This document shows positions 1 to 7,439 of a DNA stretch of 40,623 bases, in pieces. Location of the stretch: positions 1 through 40,623 of the forward strand of contig NZ_NPFY01000046.1 in assembly GCF_002259415.1 (NCBI RefSeq). The letters run 5' to 3'. The notes under the pieces were generated by a model. The model saw nothing but the letters and a program-made list of their open reading frames with translations. It was not told the DNA's origin and did no database searches. Each line of letters begins with the position of its first letter. Within the stretch, counting starts at the first letter, position 1. The translations under genes and the position numbers were made by a program. This DNA comes from Rhodococcus sp. 14-2470-1b (GTDB lineage: Bacteria; Actinomycetota; Actinomycetes; Mycobacteriales; Mycobacteriaceae).

Positions 1-2
1 AC

Positions 3-605
3 CCTCCCCGCCCCACGCCGCCACCGCTCCCCACACAGGGACCGCCTGGGAGACAGCGTGGCAACCGCGGACTCAAGATCGTGCTGTCGGTCGCGGCTGT
101 CGTGATTCTCGCAGTCGGCATCGGATCGGTGTTCGGCTCGGACGAAGGGGAGGGCGAAGCTGATCAGGCTTCGGCGACGTCGTCGGAGTTACCGGCAGCT
201 ACGACAACACCCGCAATTACTCCGGTCCCGTCTGTCGCGCCGCGTACATCGGTGCGCCCCGCTCCGACGACAGCTCAGGCGATGCCAGCGGTCGGCTGCC
301 TCGACGTCCCGGGCGACGTCCTTACGGCAATCAACGCGTCACTCGAGCCGAGCGGGTACGAGCTGGGATCGCCTGCGGCGTACGACGACGGCGACACCCT
401 CTACATCGCTGGTGAGATCGTCGAGCTGCAGGACGGCGGGATCCGCTCACGCGATGACGTGTTCGCCCAGCAAGGACCGATCGTCACTCCGGTGACAATC
501 ACAGCGCGTAACGAGTCCAATTTGCTGGACCTTCACGAACAGCTACAACTCGACTTTTCGGATCCGGGGTCGCAGGCTGCAGCGGACTGCGCTCGGACGT
601 ACTGA
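3..605 (+). CDS. Membrane-anchored secreted protein, 5' end outside window
   Basis: The frame is open from the left edge, so the N-terminus is missing. A GTG at 81 would fall at the membrane segment and is probably internal. The visible protein has a proline-rich cytoplasmic stretch, a basic patch, one hydrophobic helix (IVLSVAAVVILAVGIGSVFG), a Ser/Thr/Pro/Ala-rich linker and a C-terminal extracytoplasmic domain of about 105 residues with two cysteines that could pair. Proline-rich N-tail, single TM, low-complexity linker and small outer domain is a common actinobacterial layout. I do not recognise the outer domain. It could be a conjugation-associated surface protein or an unrelated neighbour. 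Confidence 0.7.
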   Translation, partial: PPRPTPPPLPTQGPPGRQRGNRGLKIVLSVAAVVILAVGIGSVFGSDEGEGEADQASATSSELPAATTTPAITPVPSVAPRTSVRPAPTTAQAMPAVGCLDVPGDVLTAINASLEPSGYELGSPAAYDDGDTLYIAGEIVELQDGGIRSRDDVFAQQGPIVTPVTITARNESNLLDLHEQLQLDFSDPGSQAAADCARTY

Positions 606-891
606 CCGCACCCCACTCCGGCGGCGTTCTACTTCCCGCGTTACCCCTCTCGGAGCGCTCGTGGAATCGGCTGTCTGCCGTGTGTGTAATCGGGATTGAG
701 AACAGATTTTCGCTGAAATCGATATTGAGATTGTTGTTTTGGTAAACCCGAAGATTCAGGTCGAGTGCTGATGCAAACAGTTGTGCTGCAATGTATTAGG
801 AGGAAAGTCGAACCACTTTTACCCATAGCGAATTCGCCTGCATTGATATAGAATTGGACCTGTCGAACGCTATCCGTACGAGGAGCTATTC
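606..891. other. Intergenic region upstream of nrdH
   Basis: No convincing gene. The stretch is richer in A+T than its surroundings, especially around 690-860. The AT-rich piece GATATAGAAT at 845-854 may hold the -10 element for nrdH. No iterons or RNA gene were seen. Confidence 0.4.
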
Positions 892-1125
892 ATGTCGATC
901 ACTGTGTACACGAAACCCGAATGCAACAACTGCGATCAAACAAAACGACGCCTGAATAAGCACGGGATCGAATACACGACCGTCGATGTCACCGAAGATG
1001 CGGCGGCGCGCGAGTTCGTCACCGACCGACTCGGCTACCGCCAGATGCCGGTGGTGGCCGTCGACGAGAACACGCACTGGTCCGGCTTTCGGATCGAGGC
1101 GCTCGACAAGTTCGCCGCTGCCTGA
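892..1125 (+). CDS. nrdH: NrdH-type glutaredoxin-like redoxin
   Basis: A 77-residue thioredoxin-fold protein beginning MSITVYTKPECNNC. The CxxC redox centre is C11-N-N-C14. The cis-proline region (QMPVV) and the WSGFR signature near the C-terminus are hallmarks of NrdH, which passes electrons from thioredoxin reductase to class Ib ribonucleotide reductase (known for the family). The start is fixed by a good ribosome site, GAGGAG, about 8 bases before ATG. No nrdI/E/F lies nearby, so this is an orphan copy, perhaps a plasmid-borne helper of dNTP supply during replication or transfer (inference). The C-N-N-C centre differs from the more usual CxQC or CVQC. Confidence 0.92.
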   Translation: MSITVYTKPECNNCDQTKRRLNKHGIEYTTVDVTEDAAAREFVTDRLGYRQMPVVAVDENTHWSGFRIEALDKFAAA

Positions 1126-1175
1126 CCTGTCACTCTGTCGCCACTGTCCGAGATTGTCTGCGAAAACGAGACCCG

Positions 1176-1778
1176 ATGATGCCACTGAGCGCAGTCCCCG
1201 CGCCCGACGACGAGCCCACTCGCATCCATCCACGCGCCCTGGCCCCCGTCGCCGACGATGATGTCGCCGCCGTCGACGACTGGAGCGCAGCTCACCTACC
1301 CGCCACCGACCCCGAGGCACTGCTGCTGTGCGCTCTGATGTGGAGCGCCCACACCGGGGGAGTGTCCACCGAGGACCAGCGCATCACCGCGATCGTGACC
1401 GGCGACGACTTCGATACCGTCGCCTACCGGCGACTGTTCGTCGTGATCGCAGCTCTCGTCGCGGCCGGCGAACCCTACGACCCGGCGAGCGTCACCGCAG
1501 CCTTCATGCGGTCCGGATCAGGCGGAGCCAAAGACGCACCCCTGCTCCGCCGCCTGAACGAGGTCATCACCGCAGGAGCGGACGGCTTCACCGCCACCCA
1601 CTACGCCGACATCGTGCTCTCCCAGTCCTACCGGCGCAGTTACCGGACCGTGGCAGCGGCCATCGTGCAGGCCGCAGAAGAGCTGCCGGAGGAGCAATTA
1701 TTCGATCATCTCGTCGAGTACGGGCGCGCTCAACGCGCACTATGGCAGCGGCTCAACGCCTTTCGGGGACAGCAGTGA
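1176..1778 (+). CDS. DnaB N-terminal domain-like protein without helicase domain
   Basis: A 200-residue protein. From about residue 43 it follows the pattern of the replicative helicase DnaB N-terminal domain: DPEALLLCALMW (the first-helix 'AE..vLGa' region), DFDTVAYRRLFVVIAAL (the 'FY...HR.IF..i..L' region), a GEPYDPASV turn, then YADIVLSQSYRR. The RecA-type ATPase half is absent: the gene ends at residue 200 with no Walker motif. It may act as a helicase or primase-interaction module in plasmid replication (inference). The ribosome site is weak. It lies 50 bases downstream of nrdH and may be co-transcribed with it. Confidence 0.6.
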   Translation: MMPLSAVPAPDDEPTRIHPRALAPVADDDVAAVDDWSAAHLPATDPEALLLCALMWSAHTGGVSTEDQRITAIVTGDDFDTVAYRRLFVVIAALVAAGEPYDPASVTAAFMRSGSGGAKDAPLLRRLNEVITAGADGFTATHYADIVLSQSYRRSYRTVAAAIVQAAEELPEEQLFDHLVEYGRAQRALWQRLNAFRGQQ

Positions 1779-1835
1779 CTATGGCCACCGCGACCACCAG
1801 CGCAGATGGGGCGGATCATCCCTTAGCCAGCCAAA

Positions 1836-1882
1836 CGTCAAGATATATTGACGGCTCGGTAGCGTCAACATATCTTGACGCT
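1836..1882. promoter_or_regulatory. Tandem pair of 18-bp palindromic operators
   Basis: Two copies of the palindrome family CGTCAA-N6-TTGACG lie at 1836-1853 (core GATATA) and 1863-1880 (core CATATC), 27 bp centre to centre. The second has extended arms AGCGTCAA/TTGACGCT. They sit in the gene-free 1779-2025 stretch, upstream of the toxin-antitoxin genes. Single copies recur at 9579, 16356 and 23480. The form fits a dimeric repressor binding two adjacent sites. The binding protein is not identified. Confidence 0.7.
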
Positions 1883-1984
1883 CTGTCCTGGGTGATGCTG
1901 TTTCGACGCAGGCGGCGGAGCGCCGACCGGGCAGGTCACGGCGGCGGCGCTCCGCTCCGCATGACCGCTCACCCGATCCCAGGT

Positions 1985-2025
1985 TTTGTGCTACACAACC
2001 CAGCGTTTTGTAGTACACTACCTGT
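1985..2025 (+). promoter_or_regulatory. Toxin-antitoxin promoter with two repeat half-sites
   Basis: The motif TTTTGTnnTACAC appears twice, about 21 bp apart (near 1985 and 2006), overlapping a TACACT hexamer at 2014-2019. That hexamer has -10 form (TANNNT) and ends six bases before the toxin ATG, so the mRNA is probably leaderless. Repeated sites overlapping the promoter are what an autorepressing ribbon-helix-helix antitoxin would need. No clear -35 is present. Confidence 0.5.
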
Positions 2026-2295
2026 ATGGGGATCAGGTGGGCGAACAGTGCGGACAAGCACGGAATCGACCACGACGACGCCCTGCACGCACTAGGAAAC
2101 GCGTACTACGTCGAGGAAGAATTCGACGAACCGAGAGTCCCCGGGCACGCGAAACCGACGTTGTTCATCGGCCCACCGCGAACACTCGGAGGTCCGCTGC
2201 TCGAGGTGATGGTGGAGATGATCCCGCCGCGCGACATGGTCGTCTTCCACGTCATGGAAGCACGGCGAAAGCATCTCGATCGGATGGACGACTGA
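2026..2295 (+). CDS. BrnT-like toxin of a type II toxin-antitoxin system
   Basis: An 89-residue protein with an N-terminal KHGIDHDDALHAL motif (compare the KHG-[IV]-x-F-E-x-A motif of BrnT), a central LEVMVE strand and a C-terminal VVFHVMEARRKHL segment. The terminal A-R-[RK] element corresponds to the ISARKA motif of BrnT, a RelE-like ribonuclease. No ribosome site precedes the ATG, which fits leaderless translation from the TACACT -10 at 2014. The gene ends 71 bases before a ribbon-helix-helix antitoxin; toxin before antitoxin is the usual BrnT/BrnA order. The family call rests on motif pattern only. Confidence 0.62.
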   Translation: MGIRWANSADKHGIDHDDALHALGNAYYVEEEFDEPRVPGHAKPTLFIGPPRTLGGPLLEVMVEMIPPRDMVVFHVMEARRKHLDRMDD

Positions 2296-2366
2296 ACGAC
2301 CTGTCGCCGTCCGAGTTCGACACGACCAGCTCTACTGCACGACCGCTACCCCGACCAGAGGTGAAC

Positions 2367-2705
2367 ATGATGAGCAACTCCGACAAGCCCGACGCGGGCA
2401 CCGACTACGACGCCCTGTCCGACTGGGCCGAGAACGAGATGACCCTGCCCACGAAGTCGGCCACAGCGAAACGGGGCCGCGAGGCCGCCGCTGCGGGCCG
2501 GGCGCTGCTCGACCGTGTCGGTGGACGCCCGTCGCTGGACCCCGATGCCGAACCCGGCAGTGAATCCCCGGTACGCCAAGTCCGGCTACCCAAGCCGCTC
2601 GATGCACGGATCGACGCGATCGCCGAGCAGCAAGGGCGCAGCCGATCAGCGGTACTGCGCGATGCAGTCGCCGAGTACGCCGACGCGCACAGTACGAACG
2701 CGTGA
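2367..2705 (+). CDS. Ribbon-helix-helix antitoxin (BrnA/CopG-like)
   Basis: A 112-residue protein. Its last ~45 residues form a ribbon-helix-helix fold: strand VRQVRLPK, helix LDARIDAIAEQQ, turn GRSRS, helix AVLRDAVAEYADAH. The N-terminal half is acidic and polar and includes DWAENEM, which would bind the toxin. The start is one of two adjacent ATGs (2367, 2370) behind AGAGG. It probably neutralises the upstream BrnT-like toxin and represses the shared promoter (family knowledge). Its GTGA end overlaps the start of the next gene, so all three genes form one operon. Confidence 0.7.
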   Translation: MMSNSDKPDAGTDYDALSDWAENEMTLPTKSATAKRGREAAAAGRALLDRVGGRPSLDPDAEPGSESPVRQVRLPKPLDARIDAIAEQQGRSRSAVLRDAVAEYADAHSTNA

Positions 2706-2929
2706 CCGCTGCCGGTGTCGTCACCGTCGAAGTGCCCTCTCCAATCGGGGCATACCTGTGGTGGTGCGGACACGTCGGTGCCGACGCGCTCGATCTCGAT
2801 GCGCTGCAGGAATGGGACTACCTCCACGCCGACGAGATGACCGACGCCGAACGACGCAGCCTGACCGTATGGGCACGCTCGGCTGGGATTTTCGGTACAC
2901 CCGACACCGCGCCGCACCCGCAGCACTGA
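2702..2929 (+). CDS. Small hypothetical protein, third gene of toxin-antitoxin operon
   Basis: A 75-residue acidic protein rich in Trp (WW, W, W), with a central AxxLDALQEWDYLHADEMTDAERR helix region. The GTG start overlaps the antitoxin stop (GTGA), so translation is coupled. A strong terminator follows 28 bases after its stop, closing the operon. I do not recognise a family. It could be a third toxin-antitoxin component or a plasmid gene carried along. Confidence 0.6.
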   Translation: MTAAGVVTVEVPSPIGAYLWWCGHVGADALDLDALQEWDYLHADEMTDAERRSLTVWARSAGIFGTPDTAPHPQH

Positions 2930-2957
2930 CCGCGCGAAAGCCCGGCCCGAGCAGAAA

Positions 2958-2992
2958 GAAAGGCACCCACACTTCGATTGTGGGTGCCTTTC
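2958..2992. terminator. Bidirectional rho-independent terminator
   Basis: Perfect 14-bp stem (2958-2971 with 2979-2992), 7-base loop, flanked by A-rich and T-rich sides. It separates the rightward toxin-antitoxin operon from the leftward broken gene that ends at 3021, and can serve both. Confidence 0.85.
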
Positions 2993-3020
2993 TCGTTCAG
3001 TGCGAGCGGTGCGAGCGGTG

Positions 3021-4011
3021 TCAGTGGCGGTCGCTCACCGGTGCCGGGGCCGGTGCGATGTGCTGGTCGGTGGTCATCCGAGACCGTGATCGGCCGACTG
3101 CGATATCGCCGCTGTGTGTGTCGGTGCCGGTGCGGTGTACAGCGTCGGCGATGCAGCCCGCGCCGCACTGGGTGCGCGTGTGGGCGGGGAGTGACCAACC
3201 CACGCGGACGCGTCGACGCACGATCGATTTCGACCGCGTTCGACACCGATACCGGCGCAGACACAGCCGCGGTGTTGTCGGCGCGTGCGGCCGGCGTCGA
3301 CCGCGCTTGCAGTTCCTCGAGGTCGGCTGCGAGGGCGGTGATGTATTCCGCGTCGGCGACCGGATCGAGGACGGAGAGGTTCGCACGCATCCGTTGGACT
3401 TCGGAGAACCGGTCGACTGCAATGCGGTCGGTGTCGGAGACACCGGCTTCGTGGGTCACGCGCAGCACGGTGTCGTTGCGCATCGGTTCGATGATGCCGC
3501 CGAGTTCGGCCGCGAGCTGCTCGGCGATGCGGTGCGCGTACTCGGGGGTGTACGCGCCGACCTCGGTGCGCGAGTTCGGGATCGGGCCCGGACGGGTGGA
3601 ATACACCTCCACGTCCAGAACCGCGACAGCATCGGGGCCGTCGACAGCAGAGTCGGGCAACGGCGGCGACGCGTCGACAACCGCAGCGACGGCCGCGGTG
3701 ACATCTTTCGGTGCGGGGATGACGGTGCGCAGCACACCGTTCCGGTAGTCCGGGAGCGCGATCAGCTCGGCGGCGAGTTCGCCGAGAGTGCCGATGAACT
3801 CGACATCACGGCGAGAGCTGCCCTCGGCGACAGCGTCGATCACCACCGAGACGGTGTCGACCTCGCGGGTGTCCGAGAGTGCTGCTGCTTGGGTGAGCGC
3901 GAACTGTGCAGCGGAGCGCGAGGTCTAGAACGCGCCGCGGAAATGCACGAAGCCGGGGTCGCCGTGCTGATCGAGGGAGGCTACTTCGACGTTGAATTCG
4001 GGCTGGCTCAT
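3021..4011 (-). pseudogene. Broken gene: in-frame TAG at codon 29 and a downstream frameshift
   Basis: Translation from ATG at 4011, with GAAGGA about 10 bases upstream, reads MSQPEFNVEVASLDQHGDPG and onward for 28 codons, then meets TAG at 3927-3925. The same frame continues with G/C-ending codons for over 200 more. Near 3190-3230 the coding character leaves that frame and continues in another, giving a tail that includes HTRTQCGAGCIAD and ends at 3021, just before the terminator. The original frame instead runs on through the terminator into the opposing gene, which is implausible. An intact protein would have been about 330 residues. The middle has helical acidic/Ala-rich segments (ADAEYITALAADLEELQARS). 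The family is unknown. TAG differs from the Gln codon CAG by one C-to-T change. Confidence 0.6.
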
Positions 4012-4133
4012 GGCAAGTGGGTCCTTCGAGGGTGTGGGTGTACGCCCCTACGCGAGACGATGTGTCGAGCGTGCGAGGGGCACGGAGATACGCGACCGGT
4101 GCCGGTGCGCGGGCAGTGCGCAGAGCAGTGGTG

Positions 4134-4568
4134 TCAGGACGCGGGGGCAGTCGAGGACTGCGGTTCGGTCGACACGTCGGGTGCCGACGAGGTGGCCACG
4201 TCGTCGGGTTGTCGGTCTGGGCCGGCGGTGTTCTCAGCACCGACTCGGCGGCGCGGCGTACCGCGACCGGTAGCGCGCTTGGCAGAGGCCTTGGATGTCT
4301 TCTTGCCGGTCGGCGGCGTTGGAGCGGTCAGACCGCTCTCGGTGAGTTCGGCAACTGTCCATCCGGCGTCGATCGCCTCTTTGTACGCGGCAGCGTGTTC
4401 GGCGTTCGCGTGTTCAGCGGCGCGAGTCGCGTCGGCGACTTTCTCGCGCGCGGCGGCGGACTCCTGGGCGGCGTCGAAGAGGGACTCGATGTACTTGGTG
4501 CGGTTCTCGATCGCGGCGCGTGCGCGCGCGATGACGGTGTCTTTGTCGACCGTGGGGGAGATGGACAT
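4134..4568 (-). CDS. Coiled-coil protein with basic tail, unknown role
   Basis: A 144-residue protein starting MSISPTVDKDTV. The long frame extends to 4643, but the ATG at 4568 has GGAAGG upstream and marks where coding character begins. Residues ~10-65 are a charged, Ala-rich helix (coiled coil), followed by GWTVAELTESGL (a short helix-turn). A Lys/Arg-rich stretch (KKTSKASAKRATGRGTPRRR) could bind DNA, and the C-tail is disordered Ser/Thr/Pro. A possible nucleoid or relaxosome accessory protein by composition only. A 32-bp motif about 126 bases upstream is shared with the gene cluster at 26.5 kb. Confidence 0.65.
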   Translation of the reverse strand: MSISPTVDKDTVIARARAAIENRTKYIESLFDAAQESAAAREKVADATRAAEHANAEHAAAYKEAIDAGWTVAELTESGLTAPTPPTGKKTSKASAKRATGRGTPRRRVGAENTAGPDRQPDDVATSSAPDVSTEPQSSTAPAS

Positions 4569-4694
4569 CAGAGGTGAGGGCCTTCCAGTTTCGGTGCGCG
4601 GAAATCCCCACCGGACAGGCACCGATCGCTCACAGAGCAACACAACCCACAGTGCGATGAACGCAGTGCGGGGTGAATCAGTACGGGTGGGGCG

Positions 4695-4726
4695 CGCTCG
4701 AACGTGACCCTCATCGACGCTCGAAC
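4695..4726 (-). promoter_or_regulatory. 32-bp upstream motif, copy 1
   Basis: Matches the stretch at 26684-26715 in 30 of 32 positions and in the same orientation relative to a leftward gene. In the gene's direction it carries two GTTCGAGCG direct repeats around a CGATGAGGGTCAC core. It lies in the divergent region between the leftward coiled-coil gene and the rightward OB-fold gene. Confidence 0.55.
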
Positions 4727-4818
4727 TGACTCGATCCTAGATCATCTGCGCTCTGCGCGGCGTGCCACCGGCGCTGAGGTGTGTGTTCGTGTCGGTGCCT
4801 GCTGGCACCGTTCCGACC

Positions 4819-5181
4819 ATGACCGACGACGACGCCACCACACCGCAGCCTCTCGTGCGAGTGCGGGAGGTGCTCGACGGCGATGTCCCTAATGGGACGC
4901 ACGTCGTCGTGCACGGCACCCTCGAGGACGTCACAGTGAAGACGAATCAGCAGACAGGTCAGTGGGCGACAGGGCGACTCGTCGACGGAAAGGACTCGAT
5001 CGACTTCTGGATGTTCCCGCGCGCGTTCGCACGCACCGGCCGATCGTGCATCGAGACGGCCGGCCCGATCGCTGCGACCGCAAGTGTGTCCGGCCCGCCG
5101 CAGCGCACCGCGCTGATCATCAACAGCATGGAGCGCATCGAACCTGGCACGAAACCCGACGTCGACACCACTGCTGTCTGA
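4819..5181 (+). CDS. OB-fold nucleic-acid-binding protein
   Basis: A 120-residue protein from ATG 4819; an upstream in-frame start at 4762 lies in poor coding sequence. The section THVVVHGTLEDVTVKTNQQT, the following ATGRLVDGKDSIDFWMFP and a closing strand (RTALIINSMERI) match a single OB-fold of the tRNA-anticodon/DnaE type, where the 'vFP' element ends the fourth strand. Such stand-alone domains bind single-stranded nucleic acid. Here it could act in plasmid replication or transfer (inference). It is followed 14 bases later by the DUF6308 gene, so they are likely co-transcribed. Confidence 0.65.
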   Translation: MTDDDATTPQPLVRVREVLDGDVPNGTHVVVHGTLEDVTVKTNQQTGQWATGRLVDGKDSIDFWMFPRAFARTGRSCIETAGPIAATASVSGPPQRTALIINSMERIEPGTKPDVDTTAV

Positions 5182-5195
5182 CACGATCGACCGCT

Positions 5196-5822
5196 ATGAG
5201 CGTCACTCTCCCACCGCCCCTGATCGCCGACAACGACGACGACGCAGTCGCTCTGCTGCGGCAGTACTACGGCAGCACCTACCTCGATGCCGGGTGCTAC
5301 ACCGGCGCGTACTTCGACAGCTGGGCACCGCAGAACCGCGCCGCCGACAGCAACCGGTTCACCGCAGACGATCTGGTCGCGATCACGTTCTTGTCGGTCG
5401 CCGTCAAAGCGGGAGCGGCACGCGAGCTCCTCGTCACCCGCGCCGCACGATTCGCCGAGTTGCTCGACGCCGTCGGCCCGGATCGCGACCTCGTCGACGA
5501 GACGGGCGAGCTCACGCCCGACGCGCCGATCCTGCTGCTGGAGGACGAACTACGAACCGTGACAGACGTCGGCCGCACCATCGCAACGAAGTTGATGGCG
5601 CGCAAACGTCCCCGCCTGGTGCCGATCTACGACGTGGTCGTCGGTCGTGTTCTCAATACCGAGAAGGTGCACCGTGATCCCATTCGAGAAGCTCTACGCG
5701 CGGACGGCGGTGCGCTGCACACTCGACTGCTGAGGATCAGAGCGGCCGCAGCTCTGCCCGACGACATCAGTGCGCTGCGCGTCCTCGACGTCATCAGTTG
5801 GATGCACGGCAAGTCGGCATAA
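5196..5822 (+). CDS. DUF6308-like protein
   Basis: A 208-residue protein from ATG 5196. The pattern LLRQYYGSTYLDAG...TGAYFDSW followed by NRFTADDLVAITFLSV, then ARELL and a helical C-terminal half with LMARKRPRLVPIYDVVV, resembles the actinobacterial DUF6308 family, often found on mobile elements. Function is unknown; the KRPRLVP(I/V)YD segment is reminiscent of DNA-binding helical bundles. It overlaps nothing upstream and converges on the membrane-protein gene that ends at 5966. Confidence 0.6.
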   Translation: MSVTLPPPLIADNDDDAVALLRQYYGSTYLDAGCYTGAYFDSWAPQNRAADSNRFTADDLVAITFLSVAVKAGAARELLVTRAARFAELLDAVGPDRDLVDETGELTPDAPILLLEDELRTVTDVGRTIATKLMARKRPRLVPIYDVVVGRVLNTEKVHRDPIREALRADGGALHTRLLRIRAAAALPDDISALRVLDVISWMHGKSA

Positions 5823-5920
5823 GCGAACCGTGCACGGTCGTCGCTGTGGGCCGGTGCGGTGGTGTAGCCGACGTCGTTGCAGCGCGTGCACAGTGCGGTT
5901 TCATCGGCTGCACATGTCAC
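5627..5920 (-). CDS. Possible small zinc-ribbon ORF, antisense to DUF6308 tail
   Basis: The first ~32 codons (from GTG 5920) encode CTRCNDVGYTTAP, a stretch DRARFAYADLPC, and G/C-ending codons, resembling the CxxCxGxG zinc-binding style of small plasmid and phage proteins. After about 5823 the frame runs antisense through the DUF6308 gene and is probably not coding, so the true end is unclear. It may be a remnant. It starts 46 bases after the membrane gene's stop in the same direction. Confidence 0.25.
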   Translation of the reverse strand: MTCAADETALCTRCNDVGYTTAPAHSDDRARFAYADLPCIQLMTSRTRSALMSSGRAAAALILSSRVCSAPPSARRASRMGSRCTFSVLRTRPTTTS

Positions 5921-5965
5921 CGCTGCGACGAGTACAGAAGCGTCGGTGCAAGCGTGCCCGGCCGG

Positions 5966-6301
5966 TCAGTAGTAGTCGTTGCCGTAGGGGTCGCGGTGGT
6001 ACCCGCGTCGGGGTCTGCGGTCGGCGACTCCGCTGGCACCGCCGAGTGCGAACAGGGGAAGCATGAACAGCATCACGGCGATGAACGCGCCGATCACCGC
6101 GATGAATGTGGAGAACACGACCGCGAGTACGACGAGGTACGCGCCGACGCCGATGACGGTGAGAATGTTCGCGACGAACCCCTTCCATCCGGGGTCGTTC
6201 TCGCCGAGGTACCGCACGTACCAGATCAGGAATCCGGCACCGGCGACAGCGAGCAAGGGGAGTGGTCCGACGTCGTCGGTGAAGAGCGAGGAGAGCGTCA
6301 T
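5966..6301 (-). CDS. Small membrane protein, three predicted TM helices
   Basis: A 111-residue protein. Hydrophobic segments are LPLLAVAGAGFLIWYVRYLG (about 14-33), a long stretch FVANILTVIGVGAYLVVLAVVF (about 42-63) and FIAVIGAFIAVMLFMLPLFAL (about 66-86). The tail is basic and Tyr-rich (RRPRRGYHRDPYGNDYY). The size and tail fit a small accessory membrane component of a conjugation apparatus, but no family is recognised. Confidence 0.65.
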   Translation of the reverse strand: MTLSSLFTDDVGPLPLLAVAGAGFLIWYVRYLGENDPGWKGFVANILTVIGVGAYLVVLAVVFSTFIAVIGAFIAVMLFMLPLFALGGASGVADRRPRRGYHRDPYGNDYY

Positions 6302-6383
6302 CTCGTAAGTCCTTTTCGTTGAGGACTGCTCTCACCGGTGCGGCGGCGCGGCCCGAAGCCTTGATGGATCTATCTCTACCGCG

Positions 6384-6407
6384 CGCCACCGACATGTGTC
6401 GGTGGCG
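6384..6407. terminator. Hairpin after the HNH gene
   Basis: Eleven-bp arms CGCCACCGACA / TGTCGGTGGCG with a two-base centre, starting seven bases past the stop of the leftward HNH gene at 6414. There is no good T-run on the gene's strand, so termination is plausible but not certain. Confidence 0.5.
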
Positions 6408-6413
6408 TTCGTT

Positions 6414-6971
6414 TCAGAAGAGCGTCGGTGGTGCTTGGGCGTCGACGCTGTGGCCCGCGAACGCGGCCCGCAGTCTCGGTTCGTCGTAGCCGTCCTTGAG
6501 TGCGTCGCGGATCGCAACGGCGCGCCCGTACCGTCCGCGCGGATCCCCGCCTGCCGGTGTCGGTCCGATGTGCCGGCCGACGGCAACGGCGTGCACGAGG
6601 TTCGCCGACTGGGTGCCGCGTTTGAGGTGCCCGTCGGCCACCCGCACGCACAGTGTTTCGTCACAGTCGTGCTCGCCGACGATCCCGTCACCGAGGTCGC
6701 CGTATTCGAGTAGCAGCGCGAACCGGTGCGCCGACAACGTGCGTGGTGCGTCGCCGTCGGTGAAGGTAAATCTGCCGTAGCCGTCTGGAAAACTCACCGA
6801 GCCCCTGAAAAAATGGCAGCTCGGAGTTTTGACCACCTTCGCCCAGAACCTGGCCACGGTCTTCGCGGTCAACGGTTGCTGCAACGGTCGCCACACCCGA
6901 CGAATCGGCTGCGGTGTTGCAGCGTTGGTGTCGTCGCCGAACAACGCCAGTTGCATCACCGCGGCGGTCAC
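6414..6971 (-). CDS. HNH-type endonuclease
   Basis: A 185-residue protein. The core RFWAKVVKTPSCHFF, then DGYGRFTF, LSAHRFALLLEYG, VGEHDCDETLCVR and HLKRGTQSANLVHA matches the HNH_3/homing-type layout: AHR helix, G-x-x-x-x-H-x-C-D, C-V-R, H-L-x-x-G-T-x-x-x-N. Metal and catalytic candidates are the His of EHDCDE and the final H/N pair. The N-terminus carries QLALF (residues 7-11), close to the DnaN sliding-clamp-binding pentapeptide QL[SD]LF. It could be a solitary homing-type or restriction nuclease. It follows the 154-residue gene upstream by only three bases, so the two form an operon divergent from traA. Confidence 0.7.
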   Translation of the reverse strand: MTAAVMQLALFGDDTNAATPQPIRRVWRPLQQPLTAKTVARFWAKVVKTPSCHFFRGSVSFPDGYGRFTFTDGDAPRTLSAHRFALLLEYGDLGDGIVGEHDCDETLCVRVADGHLKRGTQSANLVHAVAVGRHIGPTPAGGDPRGRYGRAVAIRDALKDGYDEPRLRAAFAGHSVDAQAPPTLF

Positions 6972-6974
6972 CGG

Positions 6975-7439
6975 CTACCCCTGACTCGTCGCGGGCTCGG
7001 TGTCAGGGACGCTGTCGCCGGTCGCGATTTTGCTCGTCGTTGCATCGCTTGTCGCCGTCGAGTCATCCGTCTCGTTCGAGGCCGATCCATCACGCGATTC
7101 TGTGGCTGCATCCGAGTCGGAGTCCGAGGTGTCGTCGCCGATGTCCGCGCTCGCCGACGCCGCTGCGGGGTCGACGAGCAGTGCCAGAAGTTTGCGTACC
7201 TCGCCGGTCGTGATCCCGGCGAGGGTCGCAGCGGCGCTGAGTGTTCCTTCCCGGCCTCGGATGTCGTCGAGCGCACGGGCCATCGCCAGCCGGGCCGCGT
7301 CGATCTGCTCGGCGGCCGCGAAGTAGTCCGTCAACGAGCCCATGTTCTTCTCGTCACGCGCTTTGCGGTCGGCGACGACTTTTTGCTGCGCCGCCCGCGC
7401 CCGAGCACGCGCAGTCATCCGAGCCTGAGTCGACGCCAT
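6975..7439 (-). CDS. Possible relaxosome accessory protein
   Basis: A 154-residue protein starting MASTQARMTARARARAAQQK at ATG 7439; the longer frame to 7556 reads through G-poor intergenic DNA and is unlikely. Residues ~1-30 are strongly basic, then a helical region (LTDYFAAAEQIDAARLAMARAL), a helix-turn-helix-like stretch (SAAATLAGITTGEVRKLLALL) and an acidic Ser/Asp-rich disordered tail. A DNA-binding protein divergent from the relaxase across an oriT-like strip suggests a role in nicking or in tra control (inference from position). Two AACCTCGAA repeats lie just upstream of the start. Confidence 0.6.
   Translation of the reverse strand: MASTQARMTARARARAAQQKVVADRKARDEKNMGSLTDYFAAAEQIDAARLAMARALDDIRGREGTLSAAATLAGITTGEVRKLLALLVDPAAASASADIGDDTSDSDSDAATESRDGSASNETDDSTATSDATTSKIATGDSVPDTEPATSQG

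Noticed and set aside
641..826. Small leftward frame before nrdH
   Set aside because: No ribosome site and AT-rich codons unlike neighbours; probably promoter DNA.
1782..2095. Rightward frame across the tandem operators
   Set aside because: No ribosome site, Arg/Thr-rich translation, and it contains the operator pair and the toxin promoter.
2515..4707. Rightward open frame of about 730 codons
   Set aside because: It runs antisense through the broken gene and the coiled-coil gene and through a strong terminator; its Arg/Gly/Val-rich translation is typical of a shadow frame.
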